A stretch of 33,401 nt of DNA from Candidatus Zhuqueibacterota bacterium (GTDB lineage: Bacteria > Zhuqueibacterota > Zhuqueibacteria > Oceanimicrobiales > Oceanimicrobiaceae), in the NCBI GenBank assembly GCA_029261995.1, contig JAJDAF010000009.1, forward strand, positions 1-33,401. Direction: 5' to 3'. The translations under genes and the position numbers were made by a program. The notes beneath the pieces are model-generated. The model searched no databases, was not told the origin of the DNA, and was given only the letters and a program-made list of their open reading frames with translations. Shown piece after piece: positions 8,728 through 16,944 of the stretch; position 1 is the first letter of the stretch; each line of letters begins with the position of its first letter.

Positions 8728-8828
8728 GCGAAAACCTCAATAGTATGATGCAAAATCTGAAAAAGCTGCCAAGTCAAAAAGGCCATTGATTAACCTAGCG
8801 CGGCCTCCGCGCCGCAAAGAAGTAATTT

Positions 8829-9031
8829 GGCCACTGATTTTCACTGATGGACACGGATTATCAAATCCTGTCGAAGAAAGGAGTCCTTGAGAAACGTGGT
8901 CGGATTTCATCAACTAACTAATCTTTCGACGATAAGAACTCGGGTTTCTTTAAACTATGTCTGGTCACAGCTAGCCAATATGCGCATGCTTCCGCTTATC
9001 ATCCGTGTTCAATCAGTGAAAATCCGTGGCG
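8829..9031. repeat. Inverted pair of the CACGGAT-family repeat between boxC and boxB
   Basis: The left arm at 8829-8862 (…TTTTCACTGATGGACACGGAT…) and the right arm at 8999-9031 (ATCCGTGTTCAATCAGTGAA…) are imperfect inverted copies of about 33 bases, with roughly 135 bases between them. The whole 8728-9071 gap has no gene that I can support. The element belongs to the same family as the copies at 5433 and 5733. It could fold in the boxC-boxB transcript and change relative expression or separate the two genes. Confidence 0.6.
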
Positions 9032-9071
9032 AATAATTTGTGCGGCTTTCCCGCCCTTGGAACCAAGCAGG

Positions 9072-10703
9072 CTAAACGCGTCGCCAATCGAATTCCGGCT
9101 TCTGCACATCACCGTACATGGTGAGTGCGCCGCGCTCGCCAACCGCGTTCGGCCGGGTGAAAATCCAGTTTTGCCAGGCGGTCAGGCGGGAGAAGATCTT
9201 GGTCTCCAAGGTTTCCGGACCGGGAAAGCGCAGCGAGGCTTCCATGCCTGTCAGCGCATCGGGTGAAAAACTGGCGCGCTCCTCGATTTGGATTCTTACT
9301 TCATCTTCCCAGTCGATGTCGTCGGGAATATCGGTGACCAGGCCAAGCGCCATGGCCTCCTGCGCCGTCAGCGGTTTGCCTTTTGCGGCCTGCGCCTGGC
9401 TGGCCGCGTCTTCGTCATAATAGAATCGGGTCGCCAGCCGCGAACGTCCATTGCCCATGGGCAAAGCGCCATCATTCAGCACGGTGAGCGCAATGTGGTT
9501 GTCTTCTTCTTCGTGGTCTTCCATGTAGATGCGATCGCTGGCCAGGGCGATTTCGAACAGGCTGCCGGCAAAACAGGAGCCCGGTTCAATCAGGGTATAG
9601 AAGGATCTCGAAGTGTAGTCGATTCGTTTCAACACCCGTTTCATCTCAACCAGCACTTCGCGCACAAACCAGTCGTCCTCTCGGTCGGCCAGCGCGGTGT
9701 CGAGTTTCGCGACATTTTCGATGCTGCCGCTCGATGAAATCACGACCGTTCCGATTTCATAGAAATTGTTTCGGAGATTCAGGATAGCGTCGTCCAGTTC
9801 ACGCCAGAAGCGTAACCCATACCAATTGCAGCCGAGTTCGGCGGCGTTTTCCGGAATCTCGGAGTCTGCATCGGATGGCCCGGTAAGCTCGAGTGTTGCC
9901 ACTCTGCTGTCGTGGTCGATTTTCAAGTCAACGTATTTGTATTCTGCGCCATTTTCAGAATAGTCACCCTCGAGTACATCAAGTTTGATTCCCTTGTGCG
10001 GATTGCCTTCGCCGGCAATCTCTTTCAGCCGCGCCTCAACTTTCTCCTGAAACGTCGAGGCGGAGTGGACGGCATCCACCAAACGCCACTCGACAGCTTT
10101 GGCGCCCTTCACGCCTTCGGCCACGGTTGAAAACGCGTCGGCAAGGTCGCGTCTGATTCTTCTCTTGTCAACCAACCGTGTGAGGCCGCCGGTACCGGGA
10201 AGCACGCCGAGGAAGGGCAGCTCGGGCAAGCTGACGGCGCTGTTCCTGTCATCGATCAGGTGAATTTCATCGCAGGCAAGACAGAGTTCGTAACCGCCGC
10301 CGGAGGCAAGGCCATTGGCCGCGGCCAGGTAGTACTGATTGCTGTCCTGGTGAGACTCTTCGATGCTGCAGCGGGTTTCGTTGGTGAATTTGCAGAAATT
10401 GACTTTGTGCGCATGCTCAGACTGCTTGAGCATGAAGATGTTGGCGCCGGCGGAAAAAATGCCTTCCTGGCCGCTGGTGATGCAGACAGCCTTGACCTCA
10501 GGATGTTCAAACCGCAAGCGGCGAGTGGCATCCGCCAACTCGATATCGACGCCGAGATCGTAGGAATTCAGTTTGAGCTTGTAGCCCTCGCGCAACCCGC
10601 CATCTTCCGGGATTTTGATGATGATTTTCGCGGTCGGTCCCTCGACTTGTACCGATAGGTGTTTGTAGGTTCGGGGGTCGAGATTGAATCTTATTGGGGT
10701 CAT
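9072..10703 (-). CDS. boxC: Benzoyl-CoA-dihydrodiol lyase BoxC
   Basis: A 543-residue crotonase-superfamily protein with the double-length architecture of BoxC. The N-terminal domain shows the oxyanion-hole segments FSAGANIF (residues 83-90) and GLASGGGYEL (131-140), followed by LPELPFLGVLPGTGG (159-173). A second, more diverged crotonase-like half follows. BoxC opens the epoxide ring of 2,3-epoxybenzoyl-CoA with two water molecules, giving 3,4-dehydroadipyl-CoA semialdehyde and formate. The frame is open further upstream to 10748, but the ATG at 10703 is preferred. AAAGGCGAG lies 6 bases before it, the protein then starts like family members (MTPIRFNLDPRTYKHLSVQV), and overlap with the upstream gene is avoided. 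Confidence 0.92.
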   Translation of the reverse strand: MTPIRFNLDPRTYKHLSVQVEGPTAKIIIKIPEDGGLREGYKLKLNSYDLGVDIELADATRRLRFEHPEVKAVCITSGQEGIFSAGANIFMLKQSEHAHKVNFCKFTNETRCSIEESHQDSNQYYLAAANGLASGGGYELCLACDEIHLIDDRNSAVSLPELPFLGVLPGTGGLTRLVDKRRIRRDLADAFSTVAEGVKGAKAVEWRLVDAVHSASTFQEKVEARLKEIAGEGNPHKGIKLDVLEGDYSENGAEYKYVDLKIDHDSRVATLELTGPSDADSEIPENAAELGCNWYGLRFWRELDDAILNLRNNFYEIGTVVISSSGSIENVAKLDTALADREDDWFVREVLVEMKRVLKRIDYTSRSFYTLIEPGSCFAGSLFEIALASDRIYMEDHEEEDNHIALTVLNDGALPMGNGRSRLATRFYYDEDAASQAQAAKGKPLTAQEAMALGLVTDIPDDIDWEDEVRIQIEERASFSPDALTGMEASLRFPGPETLETKIFSRLTAWQNWIFTRPNAVGERGALTMYGDVQKPEFDWRRV

Positions 10704-10725
10704 TTGGATCTCGCCTTTGTTAGAT

Positions 10726-11820
10726 TTACCGGGTACGGGGCTCATCAAGTGCTTTTGCCAGTATCGGCATCAAGTTTTCCGTGAATCGAGTTGCATCGTC
10801 GTCGGTTAAGTGCGACCACTCCGGACACTCAAAGTCCGCCAATACCGGATAGTCTTCGAAATGAATGCCGGGAGCGCCCGTGCGTTCCAATATTCTTTCC
10901 CAAAACACCGGCCGCGGGCTGAATTGCGCCTCAAGCTCCCGCAGCTTGCCGCTTGACGGGCAGCGGATAAATACTACCTGCCCGCCTCGACTTCTAATCT
11001 TATCGACTGCCTCGCGCGTCCGCTCCAAATAACTTTCCACGGATGCCATATACATTTCCTTAAATTTCTCAGGCTCAATACCCGGAGGCGGAGGTGGAGG
11101 CGTAAACAAGGGCATCCAAATCTGCTGAATTTTGTGCGCCAGGGGCGTGTCGAAAGTGGCGGATTCCCACATTCTGGCTTGACGGTCTCTGGTTAGCCGC
11201 CCGAAGTAAGGTGGTAGCTGAGGCGGAATCTGGGCATTCTCCCGATTGGGAATCTGCAGGGTTGCAAGGAGTGCATTCAGCGTTAAATCCTCTTGCTGAA
11301 TAAAGGCCAGGTATTCTTCTAGTTGAACGCCTAACCAGTGCCCGGAGCGCTGGGAGGGCGCCCATTGTTTGTATCGATTGATGGCATTCTCGGCCCACTC
11401 GACTGGAGGTCCCTCTGGCACAAAGAAGAGTCCGGGGACAATGCCGCACAAGAGAGTCCCCGTGAACGACTCGTCATCAGCCAGATGTTCCAAAATCAAT
11501 AGTGGGGTGGTCCCAGCCACAGAGAGTTGGATTGGCTTTTCAGTTTCAAAGTATCGGGCGTAAACCTCCAAATCGAAATCAAAGAGCATACGTGAGGAAC
11601 CGACAATCACTGTCCTGCCAGACTCGGATTCTTCAAGCTCCGTGCGGGCTTCTGCCCACAAATCGGAGGTATCATTTAAAGTGGCAGCGTAGCCAGCCTG
11701 GCGCCAATAGTATTCCCAGCCACCCAGAGTCAGTAAGGTGAGGAGCAGCGTCACCCCAAAATAGGCGGCCCAGTTTCCGCCCGGAACAGATCTCTCAAAA
11801 TTGGAAGTAGATGAAGGCAT
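10726..11820 (-). CDS. SGNH-hydrolase-like partner protein of the MBOAT acyltransferase
   Basis: A 364-residue protein with one N-terminal membrane segment (about residues 18-35) and an extracytoplasmic domain. VIVGSSRMLF (residues 71-80) resembles the nucleophile block of SGNH/GDSL-like and AlgX/DltD-type proteins. Near the C-terminus, CPEWSHLTDDDA (332-343) resembles the catalytic Asp/Glu-x-x-His block, here with His337. Such proteins commonly work with MBOAT O-acyltransferases to move acyl groups onto polysaccharides or cell-wall polymers. Its start overlaps the end of the MBOAT gene by 26 bases, so translational coupling is likely. Overall similarity to a named family is weak. The assignment rests on the two motifs, topology and neighbour. 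Confidence 0.65.
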   Translation of the reverse strand: MPSSTSNFERSVPGGNWAAYFGVTLLLTLLTLGGWEYYWRQAGYAATLNDTSDLWAEARTELEESESGRTVIVGSSRMLFDFDLEVYARYFETEKPIQLSVAGTTPLLILEHLADDESFTGTLLCGIVPGLFFVPEGPPVEWAENAINRYKQWAPSQRSGHWLGVQLEEYLAFIQQEDLTLNALLATLQIPNRENAQIPPQLPPYFGRLTRDRQARMWESATFDTPLAHKIQQIWMPLFTPPPPPPGIEPEKFKEMYMASVESYLERTREAVDKIRSRGGQVVFIRCPSSGKLRELEAQFSPRPVFWERILERTGAPGIHFEDYPVLADFECPEWSHLTDDDATRFTENLMPILAKALDEPRTR

Positions 11821-13219
11821 TGCCCCCTCCCTGTGTTATGACCAAAAGAACAAGTATGGCTGTCCAGGCTATAACTCGAAGCCAGCCTGGCGCCCGCGAC
11901 ATCGCTTCCTCAAGATCGATTGCCCGCTGCGTCCAGTGCACACCTACCAAAGCGGATATCACAACGACGACCTTCAAGATGTTGAGAGTCGTAAGAATCT
12001 GGGCGCCCGGTCCAGCGAGTCCGAACATGGAAGCGATGATGAGGCCGGCAGACGAGAAGTCGGTGGCGCGAAAAAAGACCCAGGTAATGTTGATCAGAAA
12101 GTATGTGAGCAACCACAAGAAAACTTGAGCGCCCATCGATCGCACCCAGGCTGCTTCCCCGAATCGACGCCGGAGGCTTCTCTCAACGATAAGATAAAGT
12201 CCATGAAGGCCGCCCCACGCCACAAATGTCCACGAGGCGCCATGCCACAGGCCACCGATCAGCATAACCATCATCAGGTTGACCAGGCTGCGGAGTTCTC
12301 CCAGGCGATTCCCGCCAAGGGGGATATATAGATAATCCCGAAGCCAGGTTGACAAGGAAATGTGCCATCGCCGCCAAAAATCTGAGAATCCGATGGCAGC
12401 GTAGGGGACGCGAAAATTATCAGGCAATGAAAAGCCGAAACACAAGGCCACCCCGATGGCACAGGTGGAATAACCGGAGAAATCAAAAAATATCTGACCT
12501 GAAAAAGCCAGGACCCCAAGCCAGGCATCGAGAGTGTGCAATGGTCCCCTGGCAAAACCAAATACCGCCTCGGCAGCGGGCGCCAGCAGTGCGTCGGCTA
12601 GCACGACTTTTTGAAAAAGTCCATTGGATATCATGAACAAGCCCCAGAAGAATTGTTGCGCGGTGGCATGTTTGGGCGCCTGGCATTGCGGGATGAAGTG
12701 GGTTGCGCGCACAATGGGTCCTGCCACCAGTTGCGGGAAGAAGGTCACGTAAAGCGCGAAATCGAGAAAAGACTTGGCTGGATGTGACCGCTTCTGGAAA
12801 ACGTCAAGGGTGTAGGACAAGGTCTGGAATGTGTAGAAGGAAATTCCCACGGGTAGTATGATGTCTGGCTTTGCAGCCTGAAACTCTGCGCCATAAAAGC
12901 CTACAAGGGTCGTGAAATTCTCAAGAAAAAATCCTCCGTACTTGAAAAAACCCAGGAGGCCGAGGTTCGCCGTCAAGCTCAAAAGGAGATAGGCAATGCG
13001 TTTTCCTTTTACCGGTTCGGATTCCAGACGCTTTGCCGCGAACCAGTCTATGAGAGTCGAAATCCATAGGAGAATCACGAACGGTGGATTCCAGGCAGCA
13101 TAGAACAGGTAACTGCCAATGAGAAGGATGAACTTCCTTGCCCTCCATGATCGGATGGTGTAGTGCAGACCGATTAGGACGAGAAAGAAAACGATAAAGG
13201 TTAAGGAATTGAAAATCAT
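11795..13219 (-). CDS. MBOAT family O-acyltransferase (AlgI/DltB-like)
   Basis: A 474-residue multi-spanning membrane protein of the MBOAT family. RRWHISLSTWLRDYLYIPLG (residues 283-302; His286) and the invariant histidine region GGLWHGASW (His326) are the hallmark motifs. Hydrophobic segments occupy most of the chain. It probably transfers acetyl or another acyl group across the inner membrane to an exported glycan or other acceptor, with the overlapping SGNH-like protein as partner. The frame is open upstream to 13333, but the ATG at 13219 gives the family-typical start MIFNSLTFIVFF and has a GAGG site 11 bases upstream. No glycan-synthesis genes are in the window, so the acceptor is unknown. 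Confidence 0.9.
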   Translation of the reverse strand: MIFNSLTFIVFFLVLIGLHYTIRSWRARKFILLIGSYLFYAAWNPPFVILLWISTLIDWFAAKRLESEPVKGKRIAYLLLSLTANLGLLGFFKYGGFFLENFTTLVGFYGAEFQAAKPDIILPVGISFYTFQTLSYTLDVFQKRSHPAKSFLDFALYVTFFPQLVAGPIVRATHFIPQCQAPKHATAQQFFWGLFMISNGLFQKVVLADALLAPAAEAVFGFARGPLHTLDAWLGVLAFSGQIFFDFSGYSTCAIGVALCFGFSLPDNFRVPYAAIGFSDFWRRWHISLSTWLRDYLYIPLGGNRLGELRSLVNLMMVMLIGGLWHGASWTFVAWGGLHGLYLIVERSLRRRFGEAAWVRSMGAQVFLWLLTYFLINITWVFFRATDFSSAGLIIASMFGLAGPGAQILTTLNILKVVVVISALVGVHWTQRAIDLEEAMSRAPGWLRVIAWTAILVLLVITQGGGNAFIYFQF

Positions 13220-13459
13220 ATTGCCGGATACCTCGTCGGTTGACAATCCTTGATGATTGCGGCAGAGTTGTTGTCCGCCCTTGTACGCTCGGATGGTCTT
13301 ACACCCGCCAAAACCCGTTCTGACCGTCGCCACAAGATTCTGGCTACGAGTAACGTGGTAGCGTTAGCTTTCCTCGTCCAAGCATTTGCGACTCCTGGGC
13401 GCGCTTCCAGCTGTCAAGTCAGGCAACCTTCTCTATTGCAAAAACGCTTTCGCGTAAGG

Positions 13460-14194
13460 CTAACCTCTTTTTTTCCTCAAAGGCAAGACCATTGACACTT
13501 GCCGGCGATAGTCTTCATAGGTTTCGCCGTGGATGTTCACCAGATCTCGTTCTTCGAATTGGATCCCAATCAGGATGTAGCCTGTGGTAGCCACAGCAAA
13601 GACCAGATGGCCGACCGTCATTAGGGGTGTTGCCCAAAATGCTATGATGAAACCCGTCATGATCGGATGACGGACGAATTTGTAAAGACTAGTGGTCGTG
13701 AATTCCAGATGTGTGTAGTCTTTGTTGCGCAAATTCAGGTAAACTTGCCGTAATCCGAAAAGGTCAAAGTGATTAATCAGGAATGTCGAAAGAAAAACGA
13801 TGAGCCAGCCAAACCAGAACAGCCCTGTAAGAAACATTGAGCCAACGGCATTTTCAACATTCCATACTACGCTCGTCATCGGCTGCCACTGCCAGTACAA
13901 AAGCCCTAACAACAAGCTGGCAAGCAACACAAAGGTGCTACGTTCTACAGATTCCGGCACGATTTTCGTCAACCACTTCTTAAAGCCTGGTCGGGCCATA
14001 ATGGTGTGTTGAATTGCAAACAGGCCCAGTAGCACAGCGTTCATCAGTAAGGCTTGGGCAAAAGGCCCATCAACTCCGGAATCAATCGATTTTGGCACGA
14101 GTAAGTTGCCGACGAAACCGATTGCATATAGGAACGATGCCAAAAAAACAGAATAGGCAATGGCACCGTACAAAAAAGAAATTACTCTACCCAT
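13460..14194 (-). CDS. mddA: Methanethiol S-methyltransferase (MddA-like)
   Basis: A 244-residue integral membrane protein of the NnrU/isoprenylcysteine-methyltransferase-related group. The segments [15 protein letters not shown] (60-74), [16 protein letters not shown] (80-95) and [13 protein letters not shown] (170-182) match MddA, the enzyme that methylates methanethiol with S-adenosylmethionine to give dimethyl sulfide. About five membrane segments are visible. The start at 14194 is chosen over the longer frame to 14269 because a very strong site, GGAGGAGGGA, lies 6 bases upstream. It follows the hydroxyacyl-CoA dehydrogenase gene by 89 bases. Related membrane methyltransferases with other substrates cannot be excluded without alignment. 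Confidence 0.72.
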   Translation of the reverse strand: MGRVISFLYGAIAYSVFLASFLYAIGFVGNLLVPKSIDSGVDGPFAQALLMNAVLLGLFAIQHTIMARPGFKKWLTKIVPESVERSTFVLLASLLLGLLYWQWQPMTSVVWNVENAVGSMFLTGLFWFGWLIVFLSTFLINHFDLFGLRQVYLNLRNKDYTHLEFTTTSLYKFVRHPIMTGFIIAFWATPLMTVGHLVFAVATTGYILIGIQFEERDLVNIHGETYEDYRRQVSMVLPLRKKRG

Positions 14195-14283
14195 GATATC
14201 TCCCTCCTCCAAGGTTTCTGAATAATGAAAATGAACACGAAAATCGATTAGCGGACACCGCTCCGCCACCCGAAGCCGCGCCC

Positions 14284-15153
14284 CTAGCTTGGGTCGGGCA
14301 CGTCGGAATAGTCATAGACACCCCGGCCCACCTTTTTCCCAAGCCGGCCGGCCTTAACATACTTTTCGAGCAAAGGACAGGGACGGTATTTTTCACCGAG
14401 TGTCTGATGTAGATTGCGCAGGATGCTCAAACGGGTGTCGAGGCCGACGAGGTCGACCATTTCGAAGGGTCCCATCGGGTGGTTGAGTCCGAGTTTCAGC
14501 GCCTTGTCGATGTCTCTCGCGCTGGCGACGCCTTCCTGCAGCATGTAGAACGCTTCGTTGCCGATCATGGCATTGATCCGGCTGGTGACAAAGCCAGGCG
14601 ACTCGTTGACTTCCACGACTTCCTTGCCCATCTGTTGGCAGACCGCAATCGTGGTCGCGACCGTGGCGTCTGAAGTTTCGAGTCCGCGCACGATTTCCAC
14701 CAGCTTCATCTTGTGAACTGGATTGAAGAAATGCATACCGATGAAATCTCGCGGTCGCGCGGTGACCGCGGCCATCTCAGTGATGCTCAAGCCCGAGGTG
14801 TTTGAAGCCAGAACCGACTCTGGTTTGCAGTGCCTGGCAATTTCCTCCAGCAGGCGCAGCTTGAGGTCGATTTGCTCAGGAACCGCCTCGATGATGAAGT
14901 CGCTGTCAGCCACTGCTTTTTTGAGATCGATGCACGGGGAGATTCTGGAGAGGCTTGCGTCACAGTCTTCCTGGCTAAGCTTGCCCAGCGCCACGCCTTT
15001 TGCCAGGTTGCTCCTGACCCGGTCAAGATTTTGTTGCAGAATCTCTTCAGAGGTGTCGTTGAGCACGACGCTATACCCGCCAATGGCGGCGACGTGGGCG
15101 ATGCCGCGCCCCATCGTACCGCTGCCAACTATCGTGATGTTCTTTTCGACCAT
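14284..15153 (-). CDS. 3-hydroxyacyl-CoA (3-hydroxybutyryl-CoA) dehydrogenase
   Basis: A 289-residue NAD-dependent dehydrogenase. The Rossmann motif [10 protein letters not shown] spans residues 10-19, and the catalytic region [18 protein letters not shown] places the active His at 141. Ser/Asn of SNTSGLS (117-123) are the usual substrate-site residues. The length is that of single-function HBDH/PaaH enzymes, which oxidise 3-hydroxyacyl-CoA to 3-ketoacyl-CoA. Its position at the head of the same-strand series that includes boxC and boxB suggests a role in the beta-oxidation steps after ring opening (3-hydroxyadipyl-CoA), or in butyrate metabolism. The ribosome site is weak (AAGG close to the ATG). 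Confidence 0.9.
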   Translation of the reverse strand: MVEKNITIVGSGTMGRGIAHVAAIGGYSVVLNDTSEEILQQNLDRVRSNLAKGVALGKLSQEDCDASLSRISPCIDLKKAVADSDFIIEAVPEQIDLKLRLLEEIARHCKPESVLASNTSGLSITEMAAVTARPRDFIGMHFFNPVHKMKLVEIVRGLETSDATVATTIAVCQQMGKEVVEVNESPGFVTSRINAMIGNEAFYMLQEGVASARDIDKALKLGLNHPMGPFEMVDLVGLDTRLSILRNLHQTLGEKYRPCPLLEKYVKAGRLGKKVGRGVYDYSDVPDPS

Positions 15154-15385
15154 TAGGCCTTGCGCTTTTTTGGGGTTAACGAAGGGCAGTGTGGCGGGGC
15201 GACTTCGAGAACGTTCGGATTAAAAATCATGCCGCCGTCGCCCCGTCCGCACCAGAATGCCAGGCCATCGCCTCGAATTCACGACCGAAACCATATTCTC
15301 ATTGCTTTGTCCCACTACTCTACAATTAAGCAACGCGATAGTAACTTCGATATGCGACCTGCAATCAAATACCGAGTTCCTTGGC

Positions 15386-15784
15386 TTATTTTTTCTCGGT
15401 CATTGTTTCATTAACTTTGAACTCTACCTGAATAATCTCAAACGTTGTATCGCCTAAATTCTCTGGCTGGTGTTTGACCGCAGGCAGCCACAATGTTTGT
15501 CCAGCATGCCAACTGAGTTCCTCAGTTTTTCCGTCCGGATAGGTAAATTTTCCCTTGCCAGCGTTTAGGAAAATTGCCACGCCGGCAGGATGCTCGTGCA
15601 TAACAGATTTTTCATGCGGGCCGTAACTAATTCGCAAAGTCCGCACTTGGTCGTTCTCGAACTCAACTTTGTAGTGTGCCGAATCTACTTTTGTTGCATC
15701 TTGTGCTAATGCCGGCTCTGTGAGAAACACGAGAAGTGAGATGGCAAAAAAGACGCATATTACAGAGTTAATTAGGTTCTTCAT
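15386..15784 (-). CDS. Secreted cupin-domain protein
   Basis: A 132-residue small cupin. Residues 1-27 form a signal peptide ending ALA-Q. The single-domain beta-barrel shows the cupin motif 1 pattern GPHEKSVMHEHPAGVAIFL (His57, His63, His65) and a later His105 in the second motif, so a metal site is likely. Its enzymatic role is unknown. Similar proteins are annotated only as periplasmic cupins. A strong AGGAGG lies 7 bases before the ATG, and the perfect palindrome TTAATTAATTAA (15811-15822) lies just upstream. The gaps on both sides (15154-15385 and 15785-16040) contain no gene I can support. Confidence 0.8.
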   Translation of the reverse strand: MKNLINSVICVFFAISLLVFLTEPALAQDATKVDSAHYKVEFENDQVRTLRISYGPHEKSVMHEHPAGVAIFLNAGKGKFTYPDGKTEELSWHAGQTLWLPAVKHQPENLGDTTFEIIQVEFKVNETMTEKK

Positions 15785-15979
15785 GACGATTCCTCCTCTT
15801 CGTTTGGATGTTAATTAATTAAACTATGGTTATAAGCCAAGGGAGCACTTCGCTACCTTATTATCGTTAAGCAAATTGGATTTCATTTTACTGATGTTTC
15901 ATTCTCACGGTGCGTTGAGCACTAGACTGGCTTACGGCATAACTAATTTTATTCATCGAATTTGAAGACGTAGGCAGAT

Positions 15980-16021
15980 GCCACGGAGCGTCAAGACAGA
16001 AGTCTGCTGCCACTCCGTGGC
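15980..16021. repeat. Palindromic hairpin downstream of sodA
   Basis: GCCACGGAG (15980-15988) and CTCCGTGGC (16013-16021) are perfect inverted ends, with an inner AGACAGAAGTCT hairpin. It ends 20 bases past the sodA stop but has no U-run. A repeat or RNA-stabilising hairpin is therefore more likely than a classical terminator. Confidence 0.5.
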
Positions 16022-16040
16022 GCTACTCTGAATGGCTGAA

Positions 16041-16646
16041 CTATCCGGAAAATCGTTTTGCGACTTCGTCCCAGTTGACGACGTTCCACCACTTGCTGAC
16101 ATACTCGGGACGGCGATTCTGGTAGTTGAGATAGTAGGCGTGCTCCCAGACATCGATCCCCAGCAACGGCGTTTGCCCGTCGGTGATTGGATTGTCCTGG
16201 TTCGCGGTTGAAACCACTGCCAGCGAGCCGTCGCTGTTTTTCACCAGCCAGGCCCAGCCGCTGCCGAAGCGTGTGGCTGCCGCCTTTGCGAATGCCTCTT
16301 TGAAAGCGTCGAAGCTGCCCCAGACGCCGTTGATGGCCGTAGCCAACTCGCCTGCGGGTTCGCCGCCGCCATTGCCTGACATCAACGTCCAGAACATGGT
16401 GTGGTTGAGATGGCCGCCGCCGTTGTTGCGCACTGCGCCACGGATGGCTTCCGGAACGGCGTCGAGATTCCGGATCAGGTCGTCGATGCTTTTGCCCTGC
16501 AGATCAGCGTGGCCTTCCAGCGCGGCGTTCAAGTTTTTCACATAAGCGCCGTGGTGCAGGTCGTGGTGAATCTGCATGGTGCGTTCGTCAATGTGGGGCT
16601 CGAGTGAGTCGTAGGCATAGGGTAGGGAAGGTAATTCATGAGCCAT
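16041..16646 (-). CDS. sodA: Superoxide dismutase, Mn type
   Basis: A 201-residue Fe/Mn superoxide dismutase. Metal ligands are in [14 protein letters not shown] (N-terminal His), [11 protein letters not shown] (second His) and [14 protein letters not shown] (Asp and His). The GGH-x-NH-xx-FW form, the GNGGGEPAG segment and Gln in [10 protein letters not shown] favour manganese over iron. It dismutates superoxide to H2O2 and O2. There is no signal peptide, so it is cytoplasmic. The frame is open upstream to 16736, but ATG at 16646 is preceded by AGGAG and gives the family start [17 protein letters not shown]. An oxygen-dependent pathway (BoxB) nearby is consistent with aerobic life. Confidence 0.95.
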   Translation of the reverse strand: MAHELPSLPYAYDSLEPHIDERTMQIHHDLHHGAYVKNLNAALEGHADLQGKSIDDLIRNLDAVPEAIRGAVRNNGGGHLNHTMFWTLMSGNGGGEPAGELATAINGVWGSFDAFKEAFAKAAATRFGSGWAWLVKNSDGSLAVVSTANQDNPITDGQTPLLGIDVWEHAYYLNYQNRRPEYVSKWWNVVNWDEVAKRFSG

Positions 16647-16708
16647 GACTTTATTCTCCTGTATGTTTAGATTAAAAGCTGATTTACGAGAGTTGTCGTA
16701 TGATGCGC

Positions 16709-16736
16709 AAAATAGACATCTTTCGCAAACTATCAA
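16709..16736 (-). promoter_or_regulatory. Candidate sodA promoter
   Basis: Read on the minus strand, TTGATA (16731-16736) and TATTTT (16709-16714) are 16 bases apart. They lie about 60 bases before the sodA ATG. The -35 matches five of six consensus positions and the -10 four of six. Confidence 0.35.
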
Positions 16737-16842
16737 ATAGAACGGCTTGTATTTTGTTGTAGTTGTTTGGTCTACAAAGAAGGTTGTGAGTGGCGGGATG
16801 CGTGATTACCAGGTGATAGATCGAAAACCCTGCTAAGGTCCT

Positions 16843-16924
16843 GTCATTGCGAGCGCTTCCCAGCGAAGCAATCTCCATCGACCATGCAGGGAGATTGCTT
16901 CGGCAAAAAACGCCTCGCAATGAC
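16843..16924. repeat. Palindromic intergenic repeat (GTCATTGCGAG...CTCGCAATGAC)
   Basis: The terminal inverted repeats GTCATTGCGAG (16843-16853) and CTCGCAATGAC (16914-16924) are perfect. So are the inner arms CGAAGCAATCTCC (16864-16876) and GGAGATTGCTTCG (16890-16902). The form is that of a small non-coding palindromic repeat of a type found scattered in many environmental genomes. It lies about 20 bases past the stop of the kinase/regulator gene. Confidence 0.75.
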
Positions 16925-16944
16925 GGGATTAGGTCGGACCCTGC

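Noticed and set aside
11801-12331. A 176-codon plus-strand frame opposite the MBOAT gene
   Set aside because: It overlaps the motif-rich part of the MBOAT protein and has no family features.
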